A stretch of DNA of 64,000 nucleotides. Source: an uncultured Clostridia bacterium (GTDB lineage Bacteria; Bacillota; Clostridia; Christensenellales; CAG-917). The stretch covers positions 1 through 64,000 of the forward strand of contig CAKQUX010000005.1 of NCBI GenBank assembly GCA_934277645.1, read 5' to 3'. The position numbers and the translations under genes were made by a program. Below the pieces are notes generated by a model. It saw nothing but the letters and a program-made list of their open reading frames with translations. It was not told where the DNA came from and ran no database searches. Numbering within the stretch: position 1 is the first letter of the stretch; each line of letters opens with the position of its first letter. Below are positions 8,826 to 15,601 of the stretch, one piece after another.

Positions 8826-11039
8826 TTATGCGTAATAGTTGATAAGGCAACCTTTAAGAATGATGTCTTTTTCGTCATCCGTCAAAGCGTCCATTTTAAG
8901 TTTGAAATCGGTGACTTTGTCGCCCCTAATTAGCATTGCGCCAAATTCCGTTGCACCGCTCTTGATTTTTTCCGATATGTCTTTAACGACCACGATATCG
9001 TTAAGTTGATATTCTTCGTCGGTAAGGAACGGAATCATACCCCAGTTGATAAGGTTTGAACGATAACGTTTAGTCGCATATTCTCTTGCAAGGTTTGCAA
9101 CGCCGCCCAAAACTCTTTGACAGCTTGCCGCCTGTTCGCGAGCCGAACCGTCACCCGGTTTATTTGCAAAAATTACGCTACCGTATGAAAGGTCGGTCGT
9201 TTCGATTCCGCAAAGAGCCAAAGCCGCTTCAACGTTTTCGACCTCTTTACCCGACAAAATGTCTTTGTTTTCTTTGTAAACGTTTTTCGCTCTTTGAACG
9301 TATTCAGGCACTTTTCGCGAAAGCGCGAATTCCGCAAGACGAAGCGGATTGCTTCTGTATGACGACGTTTCACCCGACGGAATAAGTTCGTCGGTCGTTG
9401 TAACAGGGTCGTTTATGACGGCTACTACTTTCATAGCGAGATTTTGTTTCAAAGGTTCTATATGCGGCCAGTCGGCAATGTTAGGACCGTAAACAAGTTC
9501 CGCATCAGGGTCGGCTTTTTTGTAACCGTTATATACTCTGCTTTCGTAAACTTTTTTGTCAAAGTGAAAATCAGGAACGGTTTCATCATAGTCCATACCA
9601 AGAGCGGACGTAAGTAAACCGCCGTGAATTGCCGTTGCCGCAATAGAGCGTGCGTCCATCAAAGCAACCGAGGCAATCTGTTTTTCGCCCGGTTTGCTTC
9701 CCTCACGCGACATAAAGTTTCTCGTTGTATGTCTTATCGACAATCCGTTGTTGCAAGGGACGTCGCCTGCACCGAAACACGGTCCGCAGAAAGCAGGTTT
9801 AACGATTGCTCCGCTTTCGACCATTTTTGCAACCGAACCGTTTTTGACAAGTTCAAGCATAATAGGTTGCGAACCCGGATAAAGAGAAAGTCCGAATGCT
9901 CCGTTGCCAACCATACCTTTTTTAAGAATTTCGGCAACTGCTTGAAGGTTGTCGTAAGTTCCGCCTGCGCAGCCTGCGACCACACCCTGTGAAACCTTTA
10001 CCTTTCCGTCAACAATTTTGTCGGTAAGTTTAAACACGACTTTATCGCCTATTTGTTTTTGACCTTCTTCTTCCGCTTTTTTCAAAATTTCATACGGATT
10101 TTCGATAAGTTCTCTAATCGGATATGCGTTCGACGGGTGGAAAGGAAGAGCAATCATCGGTTCTATTTTGTCAAGTTCAACGTAGACCGCGCCGTCGTAT
10201 TCTGCGCCGTTTTGCGGTTCGATTTGTTTGTATTCGTCCTTTCTGCCGTATTCTTCAAGATATTTTTCGACTTTTTCGTCGGTTTTCCAAATAGATGAAA
10301 GACAGGTCGTTTCGGTTGTCATAACGTCGATTGAATTTCTGTATTCAACCGAAAGATTATCGATGCCGTCACCGATAAACTCCATAACTTTGTTTTTGAC
10401 AAAACCCGAAGCAAAAACGTCACGAATTATGGTGAGCGCAACGTCTTGCGGACCTACGCCTTTGCGCGGTTTGCCCGTAAGATAAATGGCAACGACTTTC
10501 GGACGCTTTATGTCATAAGTACGACATAAAAGTTGTTTGACAAGTTCAGGACCGCCCTCGCCGATTGCCATAGTTCCGAGCGCACCGTAGCGAGTGTGCG
10601 AGTCACTACCCAAAATCATTTTTTCAGGCGCCGCAAACATTTCACGCATATAGCTGTGAATAACCGCAAGGTTTGCAGGAACATAAATTCCGCCGTATTT
10701 CTTTGCGGCAGAAAGCCCGAACAAATGGTCGTCTTCGTTTATTGTGCCGCCGACAGCGCAAAGGCTGTTGTGACAGTTCGTAAGTACGTAAGGAATAGGA
10801 AATTCTTTAAGTCCCGATGCCTTAGCGGTTTGAATTATTCCGACGTAAGTTATGTCGTGCGATGCAAGAGCATCAAATTTGATTTTAAAATTCTCATCGT
10901 CGCCGCTATTGTGCTTGCTCAAAATCGAATAAGCCATAGTGCGTTTGTACAACTCGCCGCTGTTTGCGTCTTTAATTTGGTCTGCAGCAACCAGCTTTCC
11001 GTTTAAATAATAAACCTTATCTAAGGTAAGTTTTAACAT
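8826..11039 (-). CDS. Aconitase-family hydratase (YbhJ-like)
   Basis: 737-residue member of the aconitase superfamily. Visible hallmarks are SDSHTRYGALGTMAIGEGG in domain 1, cluster cysteines in AGCAGGTYDN and CGPCFGAGD, PGSQPIMLEL in domain 3, and a C-terminal swivel domain with GDGSAREQAASCQRVLGG and YRSNLINWGMIPF. The first cluster motif is AGCAGGTYDN instead of the GSCTNS-type of true aconitase, so citrate/isocitrate specificity is doubtful; this matches the uncharacterised hydratase subgroup related to E. coli YbhJ. It is the first gene of the operon with the aryl-CoA ligases and iorAB, behind a good promoter at 11078-11106. Substrate unknown. Confidence 0.85.
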   Translation of the reverse strand: MLKLTLDKVYYLNGKLVAADQIKDANSGELYKRTMAYSILSKHNSGDDENFKIKFDALASHDITYVGIIQTAKASGLKEFPIPYVLTNCHNSLCAVGGTINEDDHLFGLSAAKKYGGIYVPANLAVIHSYMREMFAAPEKMILGSDSHTRYGALGTMAIGEGGPELVKQLLCRTYDIKRPKVVAIYLTGKPRKGVGPQDVALTIIRDVFASGFVKNKVMEFIGDGIDNLSVEYRNSIDVMTTETTCLSSIWKTDEKVEKYLEEYGRKDEYKQIEPQNGAEYDGAVYVELDKIEPMIALPFHPSNAYPIRELIENPYEILKKAEEEGQKQIGDKVVFKLTDKIVDGKVKVSQGVVAGCAGGTYDNLQAVAEILKKGMVGNGAFGLSLYPGSQPIMLELVKNGSVAKMVESGAIVKPAFCGPCFGAGDVPCNNGLSIRHTTRNFMSREGSKPGEKQIASVALMDARSIAATAIHGGLLTSALGMDYDETVPDFHFDKKVYESRVYNGYKKADPDAELVYGPNIADWPHIEPLKQNLAMKVVAVINDPVTTTDELIPSGETSSYRSNPLRLAEFALSRKVPEYVQRAKNVYKENKDILSGKEVENVEAALALCGIETTDLSYGSVIFANKPGDGSAREQAASCQRVLGGVANLAREYATKRYRSNLINWGMIPFLTDEEYQLNDIVVVKDISEKIKSGATEFGAMLIRGDKVTDFKLKMDALTDDEKDIILKGCLINYYA

Positions 11040-11077
11040 GGAACAATCCCCTTTAAATGTATAAATATATTTATATA

Positions 11078-11106
11078 ATTTTATAACTTATAAAAAAATT
11101 AGTCAA
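11078..11106 (-). promoter_or_regulatory. Promoter of the hydratase/aryl-CoA operon
   Basis: On the minus strand TTGACT (11101-11106), a 17-base spacer and TAAAAT (11078-11083) sit about 40 bases before the hydratase ATG, which has an AAGGGGA ribosome site. The region is very AT-rich, so chance matches are possible. Confidence 0.55.
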
Positions 11107-11285
11107 TTAAAATAGGAAGCAAAAAGCTATTAAACGGTTTTAGTTTAAAGTTTGATTGACAGCTTAAATATAACGGCGATAATAGGCTATCCAAAACCGC
11201 CGCGATAACCATACAATAACTACATAAATAGCTATTTAAAGGCAAAAAAAAATAAAAATTTAATGCATGCGTAAAAATATTATGA

Positions 11286-11291
11286 TATAAT
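11286..11291 (+). promoter_or_regulatory. Minus-10 element of the 11335 gene
   Basis: TATAAT lies 43 bases before the ATG, preceded by TATGA. No convincing -35 hexamer at 17 bases; TTAATG at 11260 is 20 bases away. A ribosome site GGAG is at 11325-11328. Confidence 0.45.
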
Positions 11292-11334
11292 GATTTAAAG
11301 TAAGGCGCAAAAGGTTGCGCAAACGGAGAAAACT

Positions 11335-11859
11335 ATGAAATTCAAATTCGATTTCGGAAAACTTAAACTTGCATTGCTTATTTGCGTTATCATTCTCGCA
11401 GTTGCGGCAATCATTATAAATATCCTTTACGTCGCCGGCGTAGGCGTTTTGAAAACGACCGTTCCTGCTGTTGCAGGCACGTCGATTGCTTGTAGCGCGC
11501 TTATTATGATTTTCGCCTTGCTTATAGCTTTCAACAGTTATTATGAAATTTTAGGCGCTTCAACAAACGAAGACGGCGTAAGCACTTCGTCATCGAGCGA
11601 AATGAAATTCTGTATGGGCTTTATCACTGAAAAAATCAATCTTCAAAACGTCACTTTTATTAAGCGCGACGCGAAAAAAGACGAACTCTATCTTCTTTAC
11701 AGCGAGTCGGAAGTAAAGCAAGGCTCGATCAAAATTATGATTAAAAAGAAAGATAACGCCGCCTTTATCGAAGCTGTAAGAAAAGCAAACCCTCAAATTT
11801 TACTTTCAGACTTTAACGAAGATACAAAGCAAACCGAAAACGACAACGACAATAAATAA
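11335..11859 (+). CDS. Small two-span membrane protein, unknown function
   Basis: 174 residues. Two hydrophobic segments, about 11-35 and 47-66, are followed by a soluble part (about 88-155) rich in alternating strands, INLQNVTFIKRDAKKDELYLLY, and a charged Asn/Asp-rich tail. The soluble part loosely recalls bacterial PH-like domains found on small membrane proteins, but I cannot support a family. Start is firm: ATG with GGAG six bases upstream and TATAAT at 11286. The gene is divergent from the hydratase operon; codon use with many CpG is like the rest of the window. No terminator follows immediately. Confidence 0.8.
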   Translation: MKFKFDFGKLKLALLICVIILAVAAIIINILYVAGVGVLKTTVPAVAGTSIACSALIMIFALLIAFNSYYEILGASTNEDGVSTSSSSEMKFCMGFITEKINLQNVTFIKRDAKKDELYLLYSESEVKQGSIKIMIKKKDNAAFIEAVRKANPQILLSDFNEDTKQTENDNDNK

Positions 11860-11886
11860 AAAGTAAATAAGCAATTTAATTGGATG

Positions 11887-12009
11887 TTGCCTATTTTAAA
11901 AACAACAAATGAAAAATTCAATAAGTATTGCCTATTTTCAAAATAATAAGTGCGTGATTTGATAAACATTGTCTATTCTAAATTGTAATCAACGCAATTC
12001 TAATCAAAA
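11887..12009. repeat. Decayed tandem repeat, 3 x 41 bp
   Basis: TTGCCTATTTTAAAA, TTGCCTATTTTCAAAA and TTGTCTATTCTAAA start at 11887, 11928 and 11969, exactly 41 bases apart. The first two units match at roughly two thirds of positions by eye; the third is weaker. No ORF runs through it. It lies between the membrane protein gene and the inverted-repeat element. Confidence 0.6.
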
Positions 12010-12075
12010 AACCGTGTTTTAAAAGGCTTTCGCTTTAAAACGTTTGGCTATGTCCGTAAAAAGTGTTGTTTTTGT

Positions 12076-12103
12076 TTGACGTTTAGAAAATTCGCACTAT
12101 ATT
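12076..12103 (+). promoter_or_regulatory. Promoter just inside the element's left end
   Basis: TTGACG (12076-12081), a 16-base spacer and TATATT (12098-12103) lie eight bases inside the left inverted repeat and point toward the passenger gene. Transcription would start near 12110, leaving a leader of about 165 bases before the gene's ATG. Confidence 0.5.
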
Positions 12104-12112
12104 ATTTAATGT

Positions 12113-12202
12113 ATGACATTAAGCGAACTTTTCCAGACATTAAAGACACTTTCCAAGGCAGACCTTAATTTCGTAAATACAATTTTCATAGTAATTAATT
12201 AG
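12113..12202 (+). CDS. Possible 29-residue leader ORF or gene remnant
   Basis: ATG at 12113 opens MTLSELFQTLKTLSKADLNF and stops at 12202. The amphipathic, Leu-rich helix looks like the N terminus of a small regulatory or antitoxin-type protein, and the tail turns hydrophobic before the stop, as if truncated. There is no ribosome site, and the ATG falls almost at the predicted transcription start. It may be a relic or chance. Confidence 0.2.
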   Translation: MTLSELFQTLKTLSKADLNFVNTIFIVIN

Positions 12203-12277
12203 TTTAACATAAAGGCAAAAGTTGCTGATTTATAGCTAATTGTATGTTAATATTTTTAATTGGAAGAAGGAGTAGTT

Positions 12278-12781
12278 ATGAATAAGATAGGTGAAGATTA
12301 TGATTTTCAAGAAATCTATGATAGTTCAGCACATTTGCGTGAAATGGCTCAGCCTTGGAATGTAATAATTTCCCAATTAGACAGTTTACGTTCTGTAAGA
12401 CACGCACACTTGATAAAGCTTTATTATTACAAAGGTCAGAACCATTACGAAGAAAATTTTGAAGGTTGGGTGGCTTCCACCAGAAAAGGATTTGATGATG
12501 TTCCAAAAGTAAAAGGAACAAATAAATACCCAGAATTTAACAAGCTTTATAATCACGTATGGGAATCAATGGAAGATTCATTCGATGATTTTCATAGACG
12601 TACAGTTTCAGATTTGAATAAAGCATACACAGATTTTGTTCCTATCAGTACAATAGACTATAATGGTGTTAAAGATTTTGTTTCAAACTTTAATAGATGG
12701 GCTTGTGAATGTATTTCAAGGGAAGGTGGTATTTCTTTTGAAGATACAAAATCAAAGATAAGAGAACTTTTAGGTATTTAA
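12278..12781 (+). CDS. Passenger gene of the inverted-repeat element, unknown family
   Basis: 167 residues, soluble, mostly helical and rich in aromatic and charged residues (NHYEENFEGWVASTRKGFDD, NFNRWACECISREGG). No signal peptide, membrane span or catalytic motif that I recognise, and no resemblance to a transposase. ATG at 12278 has AAGGAG seven bases upstream; an in-frame TTG at 12260 is less likely. Composition differs sharply from its neighbours: I count only about seven CpG in 504 bases, against several times more in the similar-sized gene at 11335, and codons such as AGA, GGT and TTA dominate. With the flanking inverted repeats this points to recent arrival. Function not assigned. 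Confidence 0.75.
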   Translation: MNKIGEDYDFQEIYDSSAHLREMAQPWNVIISQLDSLRSVRHAHLIKLYYYKGQNHYEENFEGWVASTRKGFDDVPKVKGTNKYPEFNKLYNHVWESMEDSFDDFHRRTVSDLNKAYTDFVPISTIDYNGVKDFVSNFNRWACECISREGGISFEDTKSKIRELLGI

Positions 12782-12850
12782 GATTAAAAAGAATAAGGCT
12801 TGTCCGTTTTTATGTTTAGCAACACTTTTTACGGACATAGCCAAACGTTT

Positions 12851-13254
12851 AAAATGCACCTTTAAACTCGCTTATAACAAAGCAAGCTTTATTTTTAGAA
12901 ATACACTTTACTTTTGAAATTTCTTATTTCCAAACGAATTTAAAAGCATACTTTAAAACGTTGTTAAAGAATTTCATCATAAAAAATTCATCATATAAAT
13001 CGCAAAAATTAAGCCTCGCTTATTGCGAGGCTTTTATTTTTAATGCAAACCGAATAACGACCATTTGATTTGTTATTCATTACTCAATTTTTATTTTAAA
13101 TGACGTTTAAGTTAAAGCGTCTTTCGGATTAAAATCGGTTTTTCTTAGGCTCAATCGATTTTAGATTTTATTATTCTGAAATCGACTTGCCAATTAAAAA
13201 ACGATTTTTTCAAACAAACGACACTTGCAATTTAGTTTAGTCGCCGATAAGATT
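12851..13254. other. Gene-free spacer after the element
   Basis: About 400 bases holding the strong hairpin at 13011-13041 and a weaker repeat, AAAATCG near 13130 and CGATTTT near 13155, which may end the minus-strand membrane protein operon. No ORF of note. Confidence 0.5.
13011..13041 (+). terminator. Strong intrinsic terminator
   Basis: AAGCCTCGC, TTATT loop, GCGAGGCTT, then TTATTTTT: a 9-bp perfect stem with T-rich tail on the plus strand. It would work weakly on the minus strand too. It lies 230 bases after the passenger gene, outside the element, so it probably once served the gene at 11335. Confidence 0.75.
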
Positions 13255-14547
13255 TTAATCATCTTTCATTGGCTTTTCGGCAATATCGCCGAGCAAGAGT
13301 CTATCGTATTCTTCTTGGGAAATAACAACCTTTTTAGTTCCGAATTTGGTTTTTGATTTAAGATATCCCAAATCATTCATAGTCTTAATTATAGCTTTTG
13401 CAAGCGTACTTGAAATTCCAAGACGAATTTGGAGTGTATTGCTCGAAATCAATTCACCGCTCATTCCGAGCTTTAACGCTTCGTAAAAACTCGGGTTTGC
13501 AAGTATTTCTTCTTGCGTAGGGTCATAGCTGACTTCCCTGATATTTGCGTTTAACCTACGCTCTTTTACCACGATTTGTTCAGGCGTAAGTTGTTCTTCT
13601 TCACGCATGCCGTATTCGGTGGTATCGACAACAGTCAAAGCGTCGGTATAGAATTTAAGTTTGTTCGTTCTGTAATATGATACAAGTTCGACAATTCTTA
13701 AAATGACGTAAGAAAGCGACGGCGCAAGTATGCTCATAAGTCCGAACGTAAACAAGCCTACGACCGTGACAAAGAAATACAACACAAAATAAATGCTGAC
13801 GTATGACATAATAAGAACTTTTGCGTTGTTCTTTACGGCAGGCATGCTCTTTTTAAGCGCAGTGATTACGCCCTCTTCCGGATGGAAAATGAGTCGAGGA
13901 ATCCAACCCGAAAACAGCGTTTGTCTAAGCGACGCCAAAAGCAAGCCGAGTACCAAAATAATCGCAAGCGAGAAATATTGCAAAATCGCAATCGTTCTGA
14001 AAAGCTTCCAAAGTCCATAAGTGAGTCCGAACAACACGCCGAAAATCACCAAATCGATTGGCAAGAAAATCAAAACTTTAATAAACGAATATTTAACCGA
14101 CCTTCTGAAATTCATTGCAAAATTCGATAAAAAGCCGTATTTCAAATTCGATGCCATCGAATTGTTTATAATGTCGGCAATAGGAATACTGCTGAGCGTA
14201 AACAAAAACAAATAAACAAGGTAAACGAAAATCGCTACTACAACTATTCCCGCAATGAACCAATCAAGGCTTATTATATAATTTGCAAAAGCAATAACGT
14301 CGTCTTTTAAAGCATAAAACGTATCATAAAGACCGACGTCCCCTTTTAAGAAAGCGTTTACGTCGTCTTTAGTTTCCGAAATCAAACCGCCGACCGCTTC
14401 TTCGGACATAAACAACTTAACTATCGGAGAAACAATTCCGACGCCGATTGCGGCAACGATTAACGTTATGACTAAAATGTATAAAAACAGTTTGAAAACC
14501 AAACTGAAATTGGATATTAAAATCGAAGCAGATTGTTTAAATTCCAT
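13255..14547 (-). CDS. Multispan membrane protein with C-terminal FtsK-gamma-like winged helix
   Basis: 430 residues. Six or seven hydrophobic segments occupy about residues 10-290, with a long loop near 45-85. The C-terminal part, about 350-420, reads FYEALKLGMSGELISSNTLQ, then RLGISSTLAKAIIKTMNDLG and a KKVVISQEEYDRLL end. This resembles the FtsK gamma winged helix, where helices LLQRRLRIGYNRAARLIDQ lead to a G(I/Y)V/L turn. In FtsK that domain binds KOPS DNA and touches XerD. Here it is attached to a polytopic membrane protein with no ATPase. A DNA- or partner-binding membrane anchor is inferred; the similarity was judged by eye. Ten bases after the gene at 14558-15394, so an operon. Confidence 0.8.
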   Translation of the reverse strand: MEFKQSASILISNFSLVFKLFLYILVITLIVAAIGVGIVSPIVKLFMSEEAVGGLISETKDDVNAFLKGDVGLYDTFYALKDDVIAFANYIISLDWFIAGIVVVAIFVYLVYLFLFTLSSIPIADIINNSMASNLKYGFLSNFAMNFRRSVKYSFIKVLIFLPIDLVIFGVLFGLTYGLWKLFRTIAILQYFSLAIILVLGLLLASLRQTLFSGWIPRLIFHPEEGVITALKKSMPAVKNNAKVLIMSYVSIYFVLYFFVTVVGLFTFGLMSILAPSLSYVILRIVELVSYYRTNKLKFYTDALTVVDTTEYGMREEEQLTPEQIVVKERRLNANIREVSYDPTQEEILANPSFYEALKLGMSGELISSNTLQIRLGISSTLAKAIIKTMNDLGYLKSKTKFGTKKVVISQEEYDRLLLGDIAEKPMKDD

Positions 14548-14557
14548 ATAACGCTCC

Positions 14558-15394
14558 TTATTTGATTTTCCATATATTCATTTTCTTTGCGTTCACTTGG
14601 TCCATTCTTTCAAGTCCCGTAACGTCATAGAAAATCGTGTACATCAAAACTATATAGTAATGATATACAAATAACATACAAAGTCCGTCAAGCACGATAC
14701 CTAATATCACGCTCCAACCGAAAACCGCATTTAAAAGCATAACCAAATAGAAAGGCAATGATATGAATATGATGTTGAAAGCGATTTTCATAATGCAACC
14801 GTTAATTTGTGCAAACGACATTCTGAATGCATTACCCGAAGTAAGTCCCGTATGCAACATAAACGGCGGCCACAAAATTATAATTGCAAGCACGACGGCA
14901 TACAAAATGCTTATGAGAATAAACGAAATACTGCAAAGAACGTAAAAAGTGACGTATTCTTTTGAAATCGTTGCCCAAAGCATAAAGAACAAGAAATTCA
15001 AAAAGAGATAAATCAAGAAAGCCATAAACATCAACAAGACAAATCTTGCCGCTGTTGCTATGTTGTAATTTATTCTTACGTTTATTCGCTTTAAACTCAA
15101 ATTGAATTGTCCCGTTCTCATGTGGCGGTCAATCGTGCCGAAAACTATCGACGTCGCAAAGATACCGACAAGCAGACCGATAGCTCCTATCCAAATGTAA
15201 CGATAATCGACAAACATTTTTAAGAACATCACGGTATAACCTTCGGGATTTTGAAGCTCGAAGGCGCAAAGAGCGCGGAACATACTTGACGGAGAGAGAA
15301 TAAACGGCATTAAAGCAGCAGGAATTAAGAATATGAGCATAAAGAACATACCCTTAGAGAACAGATATTTCCAAGACGATTTAAAATAACCCAT
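14558..15394 (-). CDS. Multispan membrane protein, unknown
   Basis: 278 residues with about six transmembrane segments: MGYFKSSWKYLFSKGMFFM opens into a first span at 14-35, others near 75-100, 130-160, 165-195, 215-240 and 240-265. Only short soluble loops; the C terminus ends in a basic KKMNIWKIK. The start at 15394 has a strong GGAGAT ribosome site; a longer reading frame to 15451 lacks one. It precedes the FtsK-gamma-like membrane gene by ten bases and the two share a similar fold pattern of spans, so they may form a complex. No family recognised. Confidence 0.8.
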   Translation of the reverse strand: MGYFKSSWKYLFSKGMFFMLIFLIPAALMPFILSPSSMFRALCAFELQNPEGYTVMFLKMFVDYRYIWIGAIGLLVGIFATSIVFGTIDRHMRTGQFNLSLKRINVRINYNIATAARFVLLMFMAFLIYLFLNFLFFMLWATISKEYVTFYVLCSISFILISILYAVVLAIIILWPPFMLHTGLTSGNAFRMSFAQINGCIMKIAFNIIFISLPFYLVMLLNAVFGWSVILGIVLDGLCMLFVYHYYIVLMYTIFYDVTGLERMDQVNAKKMNIWKIK

Positions 15395-15601
15395 TTTTAT
15401 CTCCGTTAATTCAAGCAAAATGCTTATGTTACTTTGTTTGCTTTCTATCAAAACTTAAACCTAAGTTTTGCATTTTAGTTTTTGGCAACGCTCTGCGCCG
15501 AAAAGCGGCCACTAAGGACACACCAAAATCGGCCACAAAACTTTGTCGTCTATTTTAATTCTTTCGAGTTTGACAGGCAATATACAAACTTAATTGCTAA
15601 A

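Larger units (their letters stand above)
12046..12842. mobile_element. ISL3-like inverted-repeat element without transposase
   Basis: A 797-bp segment starts GGCTATGTCCG and ends CGGACATAGCC: the terminal 23 bases (12046-12068 and 12820-12842) are perfect inverted copies. Both ends are flanked by AAACGTTT (12038-12045 and 12843-12850), which reads as an 8-bp target duplication; because this octamer is palindromic the inverted match extends to 31 bases. GGC-starting ends and 8-bp duplications are known features of ISL3-family insertion sequences, so a non-autonomous relative is my best reading. Another possible cut is a 7-bp TTTAAAA duplication outside CG. Inside are a promoter, a 29-codon ORF and one unknown gene; no transposase is encoded. 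Confidence 0.75.

Noticed and set aside
12046..12842. Complete insertion sequence
   Set aside because: Ends look like an IS but the only gene inside is not a transposase.
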